A program made the translations under genes and the position numbers. From the NCBI GenBank assembly GCA_020853525.1, contig JADYYS010000059.1, positions 1-64,000 on the forward strand: DNA of 64,000 bases, in the 5' to 3' direction. Origin of the DNA: Ardenticatenales bacterium. Lineage in GTDB: Bacteria > Chloroflexota > Anaerolineae > Epilineales > Epilineaceae. This document shows, piece by piece, positions 36,156 to 46,453 of this stretch; the first letter of the stretch is position 1, and the number at the start of each line of letters is the position of its first letter. Below the pieces are notes generated by a model, which saw only the letters and a program-made list of their open reading frames with translations, made no database searches and was not told the DNA's origin.

Positions 36156-37624
36156 CAACCGGCCCCGCCCTCGAGAAGGGTCGCCGCCGCCGTGAGCCGC
36201 TCGATGACCTTGTCCTTGCCGACGATGGCCAGCGTCTCGAACAGCGGCGGCGCGATCTTCTTGCCCGTCACGGCCACCCGCACCGGCTGGAAAAGCGGTC
36301 CGGCCTTGACGCCGAGTGCTTCGGACAGCGCGCGGAGCTCTTCCTCGAGCGCCTCGGCCGTCCAGTGGACAACCGTTGCCAGCGCCTCCGCGGTGCGGCG
36401 GAGGTTGGCGGCGACCTCGGCGGGGGCGAGCTTGTTGGGCACGAGGTCGACCACCTCGGGCGTGATCCTCGTCGCCCAGAAGAAGTCGACCAGCGGCACG
36501 ACCTCGAGAAGCGTCGTGATCCGCTCCCGGATGAGCGGCACGAGGGCCAGCACCTCGGCGGCCGTCGCCTCGATGCCCGCGTCGGCGAGGAACGGCACGA
36601 GGCGCGCCGCGAGGTCGTCGGGCGCGAGACTGCGGATGTAGTGGCCGTTCATCCACAACAGCTTGTCGGGGTTCCACGCCGCCGGGGAGACCTTGATGTC
36701 GCCGAGCGCGAACCGCGCGGCGGCCTGTTCGGGCGTGAAGATCTCCTCGTCGCCGCTGTAGGCCCAGCCGAGCAGCGCCAGGTAGTTGAACAGCGCCTCC
36801 GGCAGGTAGCCGGCGGCGCGGTAGTCGCGCACCTCGGCGCCGCCATGGCGCTTGCTCAGCTTGCCCTTGCCGTCGGGCGCCAGGACGAGCGGCACGTGGC
36901 AGTACACCGGCGGCGTCCAGCCGAACGCGTCGTACAACATGAGGTGGATCGGCGCGCTCGGGATCCACTCGTCGGCGCGCAGGACGTGCGTGATCGCCAT
37001 CGCCACGTCGTCGACGACGACGGCCAGGTGATATGTCGGGAAGCCGTCGCTCTTCAGGATGATCGGATCGTCCATCTCGGCAAGGTCGAAGGCGATCTCG
37101 CCGCGCAGAACGTCGTCCAGCGTCCGCGTCCCCGACAGCGGCATCGCCAGCCGAACCGTATGGCGACCGCCCTCCGCCTGCCTGGCGGCGACCTCGTCCG
37201 CGCTCAGGTTGCGGCAGTGCCGGTCGTAGCGCCCTTTCAGCTTGCCGAGTTCACGCGCCCGACGAACCTCGTCCAGACGCTCGGGCGTGCAGAAGCAGCG
37301 GTAGGCCTTGCCGGCGGCCAACAGAGCGTCGACATGCCCTTGGTACAACGGCAGGCGCTCGCTCTGCATGTACGGGCCGAATGCTCCGCCCGTGAACGGC
37401 CCCTCGTCGGGCGTGATCCCGAGCCAGTCCAGCGCCGCCCGCTGGTCGTCCAGCGCCTCGGCCACGAACCGGCTGCGGTCCGTGTCCTCGACGCGCCAGA
37501 CGAAAGCGCCGCCGTGCGCGCGCGCGAACAGCCAGTTGAAGATCGCCGTTCGGGCGTTGCCGACGTGGAAGAAGCCCGTCGGCGAGGGCGCGATGCGCAC
37601 GCGGACGGGAAGGGTTGCGGACAT
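36155..37624 (-). CDS. gltX: Glutamyl-tRNA synthetase
   Basis: This 489-residue class I aminoacyl-tRNA synthetase charges tRNA-Glu. The HIGH-type motif is in '[21 protein letters not shown]' (about residues 10-30) and the KMSKS-type motif is 'GKLSKRHGG' (about 250-258). The connecting domain carries CFC and CRN cysteines (about 127-160), possibly a zinc site. The C-terminal half is the all-helical anticodon-binding domain. Length is normal for bacterial GluRS. GGAGA lies about seven bases before the ATG at 37624. It follows rodA by 18 bases and overlaps ltaE by one base, so it appears to be co-transcribed with the cell-shape genes. Confidence 0.96.
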   Translation of the reverse strand: MSATLPVRVRIAPSPTGFFHVGNARTAIFNWLFARAHGGAFVWRVEDTDRSRFVAEALDDQRAALDWLGITPDEGPFTGGAFGPYMQSERLPLYQGHVDALLAAGKAYRCFCTPERLDEVRRARELGKLKGRYDRHCRNLSADEVAARQAEGGRHTVRLAMPLSGTRTLDDVLRGEIAFDLAEMDDPIILKSDGFPTYHLAVVVDDVAMAITHVLRADEWIPSAPIHLMLYDAFGWTPPVYCHVPLVLAPDGKGKLSKRHGGAEVRDYRAAGYLPEALFNYLALLGWAYSGDEEIFTPEQAAARFALGDIKVSPAAWNPDKLLWMNGHYIRSLAPDDLAARLVPFLADAGIEATAAEVLALVPLIRERITTLLEVVPLVDFFWATRITPEVVDLVPNKLAPAEVAANLRRTAEALATVVHWTAEALEEELRALSEALGVKAGPLFQPVRVAVTGKKIAPPLFETLAIVGKDKVIERLTAAATLLEGGAG

Positions 37625-37642
37625 GCGGGTCTCCGTTTCGGG

Positions 37643-38788
37643 TTACGAGAACTCCAGCGGCCGCCGGCACATCCGCACGGACTGCACCAGCCCCAACGCG
37701 ACCATCGCCGTGAGGAGGCTCGAGCCGCCGTAGGACATGAACGGCAGGCTGAGGCCGGTCGGCGGCACCACCTGCAGCACGACGCCGATGTGGATCAGCG
37801 CCTGGCCGAAGAGGTACGTTGCGACGCCCGTGCAGACGAGCGCACCGGTGGAGTCGAGGGCGGTCGAGGCAGCGCGCAGGATGCGCAGCACGATGAAGCC
37901 GAGGAGGGCGACGGCGACGGCGCTGCCGACGATGCCGAGTTCCTCGGCGATGAGCGCGTAGATCGCGTCGGAGTGGAGCACTGGCACGAACCCGCCCTGT
38001 GACTGCGAGCCCTGCGCGTAGCCGATGCCGAGCAGCCCGCCGTTGCCGACCGCGATGAGCGCCTGCCGGCTCTGGTAGCCGGGCACGATCATGTCGGCGA
38101 AGCGCGCCAGCCAGTGCTCGTAGAGCAGTCCCATCCGGAAGCTGAGCGCAACGAGCGGTCCGGCCGGCAGGACCAGGAGGCCGAGGTGCAGCATTCGCGC
38201 CCCGGCCGCGAACGTGATGCCGAGCCAGATCAGCGACAGGACGACGGCCGTCGAGAGGTTGGGTTGCATGAGGATCAGGCCGACGGGCACCGCGATCATG
38301 CAGATCGCCCCGAGGAGGACGCGCGGTCGGCGGACGTCGTAGCGGCTGTAATAGGCGGAAAGCGCCACGATCATGACGACCTTCATCAGCTCGCTCGGCT
38401 GGATCGTCAGGATCCCGACCTCAAAGCCCCGCCGCGCGCCGAGCACCGTCACGCCGAAGACGAGGACGAGCCCGAGGGCGGCGACGAACATCCCGTAGAG
38501 CGGCAGCGCGAACGCCGCCAACGTGCGGTAGTCGCTGGCGCTGACGAGCCCGTACAGCACGAGACCGATCGCCGCGAACACGATCTGTTTGTAGACGTAG
38601 TCCTCCCACCACACGCTCGTCAGCCCGCCGCGCAGCGTCGCGCTGTAGATCATCGCCACACCGAATGCGACGGCCGCCGCGACGGCGAGCGTCATCAGCC
38701 AGTCGAAGGTGCGCAGCTTGCGCCACACCGCCTCCGGCAACGACGCCGTCGCCGGCCGCGGCAGACGCCCGACGAGCGCGCGGTTCAC
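37643..38788 (-). CDS. rodA: RodA, SEDS-family peptidoglycan glycosyltransferase
   Basis: This 381-residue polytopic membrane protein of the SEDS family polymerises lateral-wall peptidoglycan together with PBP2. About ten hydrophobic segments are visible. Family motifs include 'GILTIQPSELMKVVMI' (about 147-162), 'QPNLSTAVVL' (about 194-203), 'YQSRQALIAVGNGGLLGIGY' (about 260) and 'PPTGLSLPFMSYGGSSLL' (about 343-360). The GTG start at 38788 overlaps the minE stop by four bases (GTGA). It is separated from its partner mrdA by minCDE in the same operon. Confidence 0.95.
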   Translation of the reverse strand: MNRALVGRLPRPATASLPEAVWRKLRTFDWLMTLAVAAAVAFGVAMIYSATLRGGLTSVWWEDYVYKQIVFAAIGLVLYGLVSASDYRTLAAFALPLYGMFVAALGLVLVFGVTVLGARRGFEVGILTIQPSELMKVVMIVALSAYYSRYDVRRPRVLLGAICMIAVPVGLILMQPNLSTAVVLSLIWLGITFAAGARMLHLGLLVLPAGPLVALSFRMGLLYEHWLARFADMIVPGYQSRQALIAVGNGGLLGIGYAQGSQSQGGFVPVLHSDAIYALIAEELGIVGSAVAVALLGFIVLRILRAASTALDSTGALVCTGVATYLFGQALIHIGVVLQVVPPTGLSLPFMSYGGSSLLTAMVALGLVQSVRMCRRPLEFS

Positions 38789-39072
38789 CGCCCGCCCCCT
38801 CCCGTCACACCGCCTCCGCCGCCGGACCGCCCGAGCGGGATCTCGGCCACCAAGCGCCCGCCTTGCTCCAACTTCACCTCGACGTCGGCGTTCGCGATGT
38901 CGACGTGGCGCGAGATCACGGCGATGATCTCATCGCGGATCAGCTCGAGCTGCGCCGGCGTCAGGCGCGCGCGGTCGTACTCCAGCACCACCTTCAGCCG
39001 CTCCTTGGCCACCCGGCCCGATGCATCGGACGCAGGTCCCACACGGCCCATCAAGCGATCAAGGAAGCCCAT
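38785..39072 (-). CDS. minE: MinE, division-site topological specificity factor
   Basis: This 95-residue protein has the MinE layout. The N-terminal 'MGFLDRLMGR' is the membrane-targeting region. The 'SGRVAKERLKVVLEYDRARLTPAQLELIRDEIIAVISRHVDI' segment contacts MinD and drives its ATPase. The C-terminal strand 'VEVKLEQGGRLVAEIPL' dimerises. A glycine-rich tail follows. The ATG at 39072 lies two bases after the minD stop, and the gene end overlaps rodA by four bases. The longer frame running upstream is a shadow of minD. Confidence 0.93.
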   Translation of the reverse strand: MGFLDRLMGRVGPASDASGRVAKERLKVVLEYDRARLTPAQLELIRDEIIAVISRHVDIANADVEVKLEQGGRLVAEIPLGRSGGGGGVTGGGGR

Positions 39073-39074
39073 GG

Positions 39075-39905
39075 TCACCCTCCGTCCGGTCCGGCTCGGA
39101 ACAGGTTGCTCAGGCTCCTGAGGAACCCCTTGGCCTCGGCTTCGTCCAGCGCCATGAGCGGCACGGTCTCGCCTTCGATCCGGGCTGCGATGTTGTGGAA
39201 CGCCCGACCGGCGCGCGACGACGCGTCCAGCGCCACCGGTTCGCCGCGGTTCGTCGCGGCCACGATGCCGGCGTCCTCGGGCACGACGCCGAGGATGTCG
39301 ACGCGCAGGATATCGAGCACGTCCGCCGTGGTCATCATGTCGCCGCGCGCCACGAGGTCGGGCTTGATTCGGTTCAGAATCAGGACCGGTGCCGGCTTGC
39401 CGGCGGCCTCGACGAGTCCGACGATCCGGTCGGCGTCGCGGACGGCGGACACCTCCGGCGTCGTCACGAGAATCACGCGATCGGCCGGCGCCAGCGCGTT
39501 GCGAAAGCCCTGCTCGATGCCGGCCGGCGAATCGACGAGGATGTAATCGACATGCGTGCGCAAGTCCTCGCAGACCTGAACCATCTCCTCCTGCGACACG
39601 TCGTCCTTGTCGGAGTGCTGATCGGCCGCCAGCATGAGCAGACCGGGCACACGCTTGTCGCGGATCAGCGCTCGTTCCGCGTCGACGACGCCGCGCACGA
39701 CGTGCATGAGGTTGTATACGACGCGGTTCTCCAGGCCCATCACGACGTCGAGGTTGCGCAGCCCGATGTCGGCGTCGATGACCGCCACCGTCCGCCCTCG
39801 CCGCGCGAGCGCCACGCCGATGTTCGCCGTCGTCGTCGTCTTGCCGACGCCGCCCTTGCCGGACGTGATCGTGAAGACCTGGGCGCGCTGGGACTGTTCG
39901 TCCAT
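39075..39905 (-). CDS. minD: MinD, septum-site determining ATPase
   Basis: This 276-residue ParA/MinD ATPase has the deviant Walker A 'SGKGGVGKTTTTANIG' (about residues 14-29). Switch and Walker B regions are 'DADIGLRNLDVVMG' (about 44-57) and 'YILVDSPAGIEQGF' (about 122-135). The C-terminal amphipathic 'AKGFLRSLSNLFRAG' is the membrane-targeting helix. The ATG at 39905 was chosen because family members start just before the first strand (QVFTITSGKGG) and because a CCGGAG lies upstream. An in-frame ATG at 39986 would add 27 Pro-rich residues. It works with MinC and MinE on either side. Confidence 0.95.
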   Translation of the reverse strand: MDEQSQRAQVFTITSGKGGVGKTTTTANIGVALARRGRTVAVIDADIGLRNLDVVMGLENRVVYNLMHVVRGVVDAERALIRDKRVPGLLMLAADQHSDKDDVSQEEMVQVCEDLRTHVDYILVDSPAGIEQGFRNALAPADRVILVTTPEVSAVRDADRIVGLVEAAGKPAPVLILNRIKPDLVARGDMMTTADVLDILRVDILGVVPEDAGIVAATNRGEPVALDASSRAGRAFHNIAARIEGETVPLMALDEAEAKGFLRSLSNLFRAGPDGG

Positions 39906-39958
39906 GGATGCTGGCTCCGGGAGTAGAGTGGGGTCGGGGGCCTGTATTGGCCGAGGCA

Positions 39959-39984
39959 GGGCAGGCACGGGGACCCGCCCGTAC
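39959..39984. repeat. Dispersed REP-like palindromic repeat, copy 1
   Basis: This 26-base imperfect palindrome (core GGCAGGCACGGGGACC) lies in the 125-base minC-minD gap. A second copy with 24 of 26 bases identical is at 58863-58888, beside the REP-associated transposase. It interrupts an otherwise tight operon. Confidence 0.6.
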
Positions 39985-40030
39985 ATGGCTCATGCAGCTT
40001 GCAGCGTCAACTTCAAGTTCATCGCCGTCG

Positions 40031-40669
40031 TCATCGCCATCCCTCGACCACGATCCGTCCGTCGACCTCGCGCGCCACCTCCGGCACCGGCACCCGGTCC
40101 GGCTCCTCCGGCGCCCGGGCGAGCGCCGGTCCGATCCGCAGCTGCGTCGGTGCCAGGTCGAGCGCGCAGACCATCGCCCCGGCGCTCGCCAGCCCGGCCT
40201 CTACGGTGCCGCGCAGCCGTCCCCAGACGATGACATGGCCGCCGGCGATGATCTCGGCGCCCGGGTTCACATCGCCCAGAACGATGACCGTCCCATCATG
40301 GCTGATCCGCTGCCCGCCGCGCAAGGTGCGCTCGACGAGCAGCGCGCCTTCGGCGGCCACCGGTGCGGGGGCTGCCGGCGCCGTCGGGGCCGCCCGCCCG
40401 CCGATCGAGACCTCGACGAGCGACATGCCGGCCGCGGCCACTTTCTCCGCCAGCCGGGCGACGAGCACCGGATCCAACGGACCGGGCTTGACCTCGACCG
40501 CGGTCGGCGCGCCGGCGAAGAAGGTCCGGCCGCGCCGCGCCAGCTGGGCGTCGAGGCTGGCGAGGATGTCGTCCGGCGCCTCGCGGCCGTCGACGGTGAT
40601 CGTCACCGTGTTGCCGCGGCCCTTGATCGTCACCGGCGGCTTGGGCGGCAGCGGAACTTCCTGGCTCAT
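40031..40669 (-). CDS. minC: MinC, septum-site determining protein
   Basis: This 212-residue inhibitor of FtsZ assembly has an N-terminal domain at about 1-95 ('VTIKGRGNTVTITVDG...LDAQLARRGRTFFAGAP'). An Ala/Pro linker follows. The C-terminal beta-helix domain is at about 115-205 ('RTLRGGQRISHDGTVIVLGDVNPGAEIIAGGHVIVWGRLRGTVEAG'), the hallmark MinC_C pattern that binds MinD. The ATG at 40669 overlaps the mrdA stop by four bases (ATGA). The 125-base gap to minD holds a REP-like repeat. Confidence 0.93.
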   Translation of the reverse strand: MSQEVPLPPKPPVTIKGRGNTVTITVDGREAPDDILASLDAQLARRGRTFFAGAPTAVEVKPGPLDPVLVARLAEKVAAAGMSLVEVSIGGRAAPTAPAAPAPVAAEGALLVERTLRGGQRISHDGTVIVLGDVNPGAEIIAGGHVIVWGRLRGTVEAGLASAGAMVCALDLAPTQLRIGPALARAPEEPDRVPVPEVAREVDGRIVVEGWR

Positions 40670-42843
40670 CCGTCGCCCCGTGACGGCGGGGCGTCCGCCG
40701 CGGCGCCGTCCGCCGCCGCGCCCGACGGCCCTTGGCCGGGCGACTCGGCATCGGCCTCGGCCGTCGGGCACGGCGGCGAGGTGCACGGCGTCGCTTCCGG
40801 GGCGGGCTGCGGGATGCCGAAGTACGTCCGCAGCACCTCGGCGGCGATCGGCGCGGCCACCTGCGAGCCCTCGATGATGTGGTCCAGACCGCGGCCGTCG
40901 ACGAACACGGCCAACGCGATCTCGGGCTTGTCGTATGGGGCGAAGGCGACAAACCAGGCATGGGTCAGCAGGTTGCCGTAGCGGTCGGTCCGTACGGTTG
41001 GCTTGCCGTCCTTGCCGGTGAACACGTCGGCGAACTCGGCCGTGCCCGTCTTGCCGGCGATCGCGACCTGCGGCGGCATGCCGGCCCACGAGGCCGTGCC
41101 GCCCGGCAGCACCGCCTGTCGCATCCCCTCGCGCACGAGCGCGAGGTGCGCCGGGTCGACGGGCACCTGCCGGATCACGCCGCCCGGCACCCGGCGCGGA
41201 TCGTCGCGGCCGTTGACGTCCGCAACGCGCGTCACGAGGTGCGGCCGATAGAGCGTCCCGCCGTTCGCCACCGCGGCCGTCGCGTTCGCCATCTGGAGGG
41301 GCGTCGCCAGCGAATAGCTCTGGCCGATGCCCATGTTGTAGGTCTGGCCGGTGCCCCAGTACTCGCCGTTGTGGGCCGCCAGCCACCGCTTGTCCGGCAC
41401 GAGTCCCTCGACCTCGCCGACGAGCTCGATGCCCGTCAGCGCACCGAGGCCGAACGCCATGGCGTAGCGGCCGAGCCGGTCGCTCCCAAGACCCGCCTGG
41501 TTCGCCCCGCCTTCGTAGTAGCCCCCGGCGACCTCGTAGAAAAAGACGTCGCACGATTGGGCCAGGGCGCCGACGACGTTCAACGCCCCGTGCCCGCCGC
41601 GATTCCAGCACACGAACTGTTGGCGCGCCGCGGGGTTGTAGGCGTGCGGCAGGTAGATGGCGCCGGGATCGACGATCCGCGTCTGGCCCGTGATCACGCC
41701 TTCCTGCAGGGCGGCGGATGCGGTGATGATCTTGTAGGTCGAACCCGGCGGCTGGCCCGTGAGGGCCCGGTTGACCAAGGGCAGATCGGGATCGGTCAGC
41801 AGCTTGACGAACGCCTCGGGTGAGGCGCCTGTCGAGAACATGTTGTTGTCGAACGTCGGCAGCGTCACGAGCGCCCGCACGGCGCCGTCCCGCGGGTCGA
41901 TCGCCACGACGGCGCCGCTCTTGGAGCCCGACTTGCGGAGTCCGCGCGCCAGCGCCTCCTCCGCCGCCTGCTGGAACGTCAGGTCGATCGCGAGCTCGAG
42001 GTTGTCACCCGGCACGGGCTCGCGGCGCGTCGTCTCCAGCCGCCGCAGGGGGCGACCATGGGCGTCGACGACGACGATCTGCTCCCCTTTCCCGCCGCGC
42101 AGCACGTCCTCGTAGCTGGCCTCGATCCCGCTCCGGCCGACGCTGTCGTACACCCGGTAGTCCTTGGCGAGGTAGCCGTCGACCTCCTCCTCGGGGATCG
42201 AGCCGGTGAAGCCGAGGATGTGGGCGAGCGTCGGACCGGCCGGATACTCGCGCACGCTGGACTCGGTCACGAGGACGCCGGGCAGATCGCCCTGGCGCTC
42301 CATCAACCGGAAGGCGGCATCGCGCGGCACGTTGCGGTCGATCGGGATCGGCTGCCAGCCGGCCCACACGGTCTCGCCCGCTTCGTTGACGGGCATGAGC
42401 CGGACGATGCTGCGCGGCGCCGCGAACATCGCCCGCACCGCGTCGTCCTGCGCGCCGCCTTGCGCGTCCCGCGGTCCGGACCGCCCGACGCGCATGCTGG
42501 CGGCACGGGGATAGACCGACATGCCGATGCGCTCCGCGACGGTATTCAGCACGCGCTCGCGCGCTTCGGCGGAAACGTCCGCCAGGGCCCCCGGCACGAT
42601 GGACACCGTGAACCGCGGGCGGTTGAAGACCACCTGCTCACCCTTGCTGTCATAGATCACGCCCCGGTCGGCCTCGATCTCCTGGGCCACGTAGCGGTTG
42701 TTGCGCGCATCCGTGCGCAGCTCGGCGCCGCGGATCACCTGGATCTGCCACTGGCGACCGAGGAGCGCCGCCAGCGCGACGACGACGATCGCCCGCAGGC
42801 CGATCAAGCGCGTGGTGCGGAGCGGACCCGGTACGCCCGCCAT
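40666..42843 (-). CDS. mrdA: Penicillin-binding protein 2, elongasome transpeptidase
   Basis: This 725-residue class B PBP has a membrane anchor at about residues 15-32. The dimerisation/pedestal domain begins 'NNRYVAQEIEADRGVIYDSKGEQVV'. Transpeptidase motifs are PPGSTYK with the active-site serine (about 370), AQSCDVFFYE in the SxN position, and AGKTGTAEF (KTG box, about 600). A Ser/Ala/Asp/Pro-rich tail follows. The ATG at 42843 starts two bases after the mreD stop; the in-frame ATG at 42924 would overlap mreD and was rejected. It cross-links lateral-wall peptidoglycan with RodA. The pairing is split by minCDE inside one operon. Confidence 0.95.
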   Translation of the reverse strand: MAGVPGPLRTTRLIGLRAIVVVALAALLGRQWQIQVIRGAELRTDARNNRYVAQEIEADRGVIYDSKGEQVVFNRPRFTVSIVPGALADVSAEARERVLNTVAERIGMSVYPRAASMRVGRSGPRDAQGGAQDDAVRAMFAAPRSIVRLMPVNEAGETVWAGWQPIPIDRNVPRDAAFRLMERQGDLPGVLVTESSVREYPAGPTLAHILGFTGSIPEEEVDGYLAKDYRVYDSVGRSGIEASYEDVLRGGKGEQIVVVDAHGRPLRRLETTRREPVPGDNLELAIDLTFQQAAEEALARGLRKSGSKSGAVVAIDPRDGAVRALVTLPTFDNNMFSTGASPEAFVKLLTDPDLPLVNRALTGQPPGSTYKIITASAALQEGVITGQTRIVDPGAIYLPHAYNPAARQQFVCWNRGGHGALNVVGALAQSCDVFFYEVAGGYYEGGANQAGLGSDRLGRYAMAFGLGALTGIELVGEVEGLVPDKRWLAAHNGEYWGTGQTYNMGIGQSYSLATPLQMANATAAVANGGTLYRPHLVTRVADVNGRDDPRRVPGGVIRQVPVDPAHLALVREGMRQAVLPGGTASWAGMPPQVAIAGKTGTAEFADVFTGKDGKPTVRTDRYGNLLTHAWFVAFAPYDKPEIALAVFVDGRGLDHIIEGSQVAAPIAAEVLRTYFGIPQPAPEATPCTSPPCPTAEADAESPGQGPSGAAADGAAADAPPSRGDG

Positions 42844-42845
42844 GC

Positions 42846-43352
42846 CTAACGCTCCCACGCCAGCCGCGGCGGGCCGCTGCGCCGCGCGAGCCAGCGCAGC
42901 GGAAAGTAGACGATCGGCAACCACAAGAGGTTGAGGAGCACGGTCGGCAGCACGGTCGGGACGAGCGCCGCAGGTCGGACGTCGACGATGTCCCCGATCA
43001 GACCGAGGACGACGATCTGGCCGGCGATGAAGACGATCGTCGCCAACGTGGTGAGCGCGGCCGGCATGAAGATCGCGTCCGCCAGCCGCCCGGAGCCGAG
43101 CCCGACGACGAGCGCCGCCGCGATGAGCGGCAGCGTGTACGTGCCGATCGGCTTGGGCGACATCACGTCGCTCAACAATCCGGCGGCGAGCGCCCAGGCC
43201 ATGCCCTGGCGTGGGCCGCGCACGTAGCCCCAGCTGACGACGACGAGCAACGTCAGCAAGGGCACGGCGCTGCCGAGCGCGGCCGAGGGCATGAGCGCGA
43301 CCTGCGCGATCACCACCCCGAGCAGGATGAGCGCCGCGCCGTACGGGTTCAC
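42846..43352 (-). CDS. mreD: MreD, rod-shape determining membrane protein
   Basis: This 168-residue integral membrane protein has about five hydrophobic segments and the family segment 'GPRQGMAWALAAGLLSDVMSPKPIGTYTLPLIAAALVVG' (about 47-85). MreD belongs to the elongasome with MreB, MreC, RodA and PBP2. It starts with GTG at 43352, 14 bases after mreC, and ends two bases before mrdA. Position between mreC and mrdA supports the call. Confidence 0.9.
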   Translation of the reverse strand: MNPYGAALILLGVVIAQVALMPSAALGSAVPLLTLLVVVSWGYVRGPRQGMAWALAAGLLSDVMSPKPIGTYTLPLIAAALVVGLGSGRLADAIFMPAALTTLATIVFIAGQIVVLGLIGDIVDVRPAALVPTVLPTVLLNLLWLPIVYFPLRWLARRSGPPRLAWER

Positions 43353-43366
43353 GACCGCACGTGCGT

Positions 43367-44320
43367 TCAGGGCCGGACGTCTGCGCCGGAAGCGGCCGAT
43401 CCGTCGGGGGCCGAGCCGTCGGCGGCGGAGCCGTCGGGGGCTGATCCGCTGTCCGTTGAACCGGCGGCGTCGGGCAGCGGCACGGCGCGCCAGCCGGTGA
43501 TGACGAGAGCGAACTCGACGCTGCCGAGGTCGACGAACGGCCGGACGACCGCCTCCTGGTTCGGCCGCTCGTCGCTCTGCCGCACCTCGATCACCTGGCC
43601 GATCGGCACCATCCGCGGGAAGCCGTTCGTGCCGTCGAGCCCGCTGGTGTGGATCACGTCGCCGACGACGATGTTGGGCGGCATGCCGGGCCCGTTTTGC
43701 GGCACGTAGCGCAGCGTGAGGTCGCCCCCGACCGAGCCGACGAGCATTCCGGTGGCCCGTGATCGCTCGACGCGCGCCCCGACGGCCGAACCGCCGTCGT
43801 TGATCAACAGGACCTGGCTCGCCTCGCCGAACGTGCGCACCACCCGGCCGACGAGACCGCGATGCGTGGCCACCGGGTCACCCTCGGCGACGCCGGCCAG
43901 ACTGCCCTGGTCGATCCAGATGGCATGCACCAGTCCGCCCGGTTCGCCGCCGACGACGTCCGCACGCACGCTGGCGCCCAGCAGATCGAGGTCCACGCGG
44001 TCCCGCTTGTAGCCGAGGGCGGCGCGAAGCTCTTCGTTCTCGCGGATCAGCTGGCCCTGCTTCGTGGACTCGACCTGGAGCCGGGCGTTCTCCTCGGTCA
44101 ACTCGGCCACCTTGGCCTCGAGCGCCTCGCTGCTGCGCGACCACTCCGTCACGACCCCCACCTGCTCGCGCGCGCCGCGCAGCGCATGCGTGACGGGCGC
44201 GAGGACGCGCGACAGCGTGCCGTTGATCGCCGCCGGCCCGCGCCAACCGCGCGCCAAGCCGAACACGACGCCGAGGAGCGCCAGCGCGAACATCCACGAC
44301 GGCCGGTCGCGGCGCGACAT
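43367..44320 (-). CDS. mreC: MreC, rod-shape determining protein
   Basis: This 317-residue protein has one N-terminal membrane helix (WMFALALLGVVFGLARGW, about 9-26). A coiled coil follows at about 60-100 (SEALEAKVAELTEENARLQVESTKQGQLIRENEELRAAL). The two beta-barrel region of MreC carries motifs 'GLVGRVVRTFGEASQVLLIND' and 'GDVIHTSGLDGTNGFPRMVPIGQV'. The C-terminal roughly 30 residues are a 'DGSAPDGSA' repeat of low complexity, unusual for the family. The ATG at 44320, ten bases after mreB, was preferred to an in-frame ATG at 44359 inside mreB. Confidence 0.93.
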   Translation of the reverse strand: MSRRDRPSWMFALALLGVVFGLARGWRGPAAINGTLSRVLAPVTHALRGAREQVGVVTEWSRSSEALEAKVAELTEENARLQVESTKQGQLIRENEELRAALGYKRDRVDLDLLGASVRADVVGGEPGGLVHAIWIDQGSLAGVAEGDPVATHRGLVGRVVRTFGEASQVLLINDGGSAVGARVERSRATGMLVGSVGGDLTLRYVPQNGPGMPPNIVVGDVIHTSGLDGTNGFPRMVPIGQVIEVRQSDERPNQEAVVRPFVDLGSVEFALVITGWRAVPLPDAAGSTDSGSAPDGSAADGSAPDGSAASGADVRP

Positions 44321-44330
44321 CCGACGGCGC

Positions 44331-45401
<1,071 letters not shown>

Positions 45402-45459
45402 GAAAGCGGGCTCCTCAAACGGCCGCGGTACAGGAACGGACCTGCGGCGGACCCGGCGC

Positions 45460-45465
45460 AGTATA
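45460..45465 (-). promoter_or_regulatory. Extended -10 promoter of the mreB-ltaE operon
   Basis: TGG-TATACT on the minus strand (TGn extended -10) lies 59 bases upstream of the mreB GTG. No -35 consensus is evident at 17-18 bases, as is usual for extended -10 promoters. Confidence 0.55.
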
Positions 45466-45521
45466 CCATACGGGTCCGGCCCGGTCTGCTCGTACGTCGG
45501 CGCACGCCGCCCGTACGACGC

Positions 45522-45547
45522 AAAACGGGCGGCCTCTCGGCCGCCCG
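45522..45547 (-). terminator. Intrinsic terminator of rplY
   Basis: On the minus strand a 9-bp perfect stem CGGGCGGCC / GGCCGCCCG with GAGA loop is followed by TTTTG. It lies between the rplY stop (45616) and the mreB promoter (45460). Confidence 0.75.
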
Positions 45548-45615
45548 CGATTGCGATGATCTGGTCGTGATCCTGAAGCGCCGAGCGAGCCTGGCGACGT
45601 CGGCACCCCGAACGG

Positions 45616-46299
45616 TCAGTCGGCGTCCGTACCCGACTCCGACGCGCCGTCGTCCGCATGCGCGGCGGCGTACTCGGAGGTCGACGGGTCCATCGTCGCA
45701 AGGTAGTCGTCGTCGCCGACGACCGCCGCACCGCGCCGGAGCGCCGCCATGCGCGCGACGGCGCGGTTCGAATCGTCCATGATCCGGACGCCCTTCGGCA
45801 CGTCCACATCCGAAATGCGCAGGACCTGGCTGAGCTCTTTCAGCTTGCCGCCGTCGACGACGATCTCCTGCGGGAGGTCCTTGGGGAGGGCGCGGACGAT
45901 GACATGGTCGAGCAGCGCGCGGATCATCGCCTCGTTGCGCTGCACGGCCGGCGGCACCTTGCCCCCGATCCGCACCGGGATCGCCGTCTGGACGGGCACT
46001 CGCTCGCTGACCTCGAGCAGGTCGGCGTGGATCGGCGTGAGCTTGGTCGGGTGGATCTGCAGCGCCCGGGCAATCGCCAGGCGCGGCTTCTTGTCGCCCT
46101 CGATGTCCACGTGGATCAGCCGCGTCGTGCCGGCCTTGTGGAGGACGGCGCGCAGGTGCTTCGTGTCCACCTGCAGGCTGACGGGCTCGCTCTCGGGACC
46201 GTACAGCACGCACGGCGTCAAGCCGGCCCGCCGCAGCCCGGCCACCTTCTTGCCGAGAACCGTGCGCAACTGCGTGTTCAGAGTGATCTGCTCGCTCAC
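45616..46299 (-). CDS. rplY: Ribosomal protein bL25 (Ctc/TL5 type)
   Basis: This 227-residue long-form bL25 protein binds 5S rRNA. The N-terminal domain reads 'ITLNTQLRTVLGKKVAGLRRAGLTPCVLYGPESEPVSLQVD' and is followed by 'LIHVDIEGDKKPRLAIARALQIHPTKLTPIHADL'. The C-terminal Ctc domain includes 'VPVQTAIPVRIGGKVPPAVQRNEAMI' and 'LPQEIVVDGGKLKELSQVLRISDVDVPKGV'. An acidic tail ends the protein. The GTG at 46299 has AGGAG eight bases upstream; the in-frame extension to 46596 is non-coding. It has its own promoter inside the end of the glycosyltransferase gene and a terminator before mreB. Confidence 0.92.
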   Translation of the reverse strand: MSEQITLNTQLRTVLGKKVAGLRRAGLTPCVLYGPESEPVSLQVDTKHLRAVLHKAGTTRLIHVDIEGDKKPRLAIARALQIHPTKLTPIHADLLEVSERVPVQTAIPVRIGGKVPPAVQRNEAMIRALLDHVIVRALPKDLPQEIVVDGGKLKELSQVLRISDVDVPKGVRIMDDSNRAVARMAALRRGAAVVGDDDYLATMDPSTSEYAAAHADDGASESGTDAD

Positions 46300-46422
46300 G
46301 ATGAGGCTCCTGCAACCGTCCCACGCGGACGCCCGAGCGGCGGCCGGATTGTCGATCCACCTGTGCTTGTCGATCCGACTCTGCCGCGGCGCCGAACGGT
46401 GCCGGCGCGGCGACGAACGGAG

Positions 46423-46451
46423 AGGATAAGGGCTTCGAGGCGTGAGCGCAA
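46423..46451 (-). promoter_or_regulatory. Promoter of rplY
   Basis: On the minus strand TTGCGC (46451-46446), a 17-base spacer and TATCCT (46428-46423). It sits at the very end of the glycosyltransferase gene and gives a leader of about 115 bases. Confidence 0.6.
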
Positions 46452-46453
46452 GT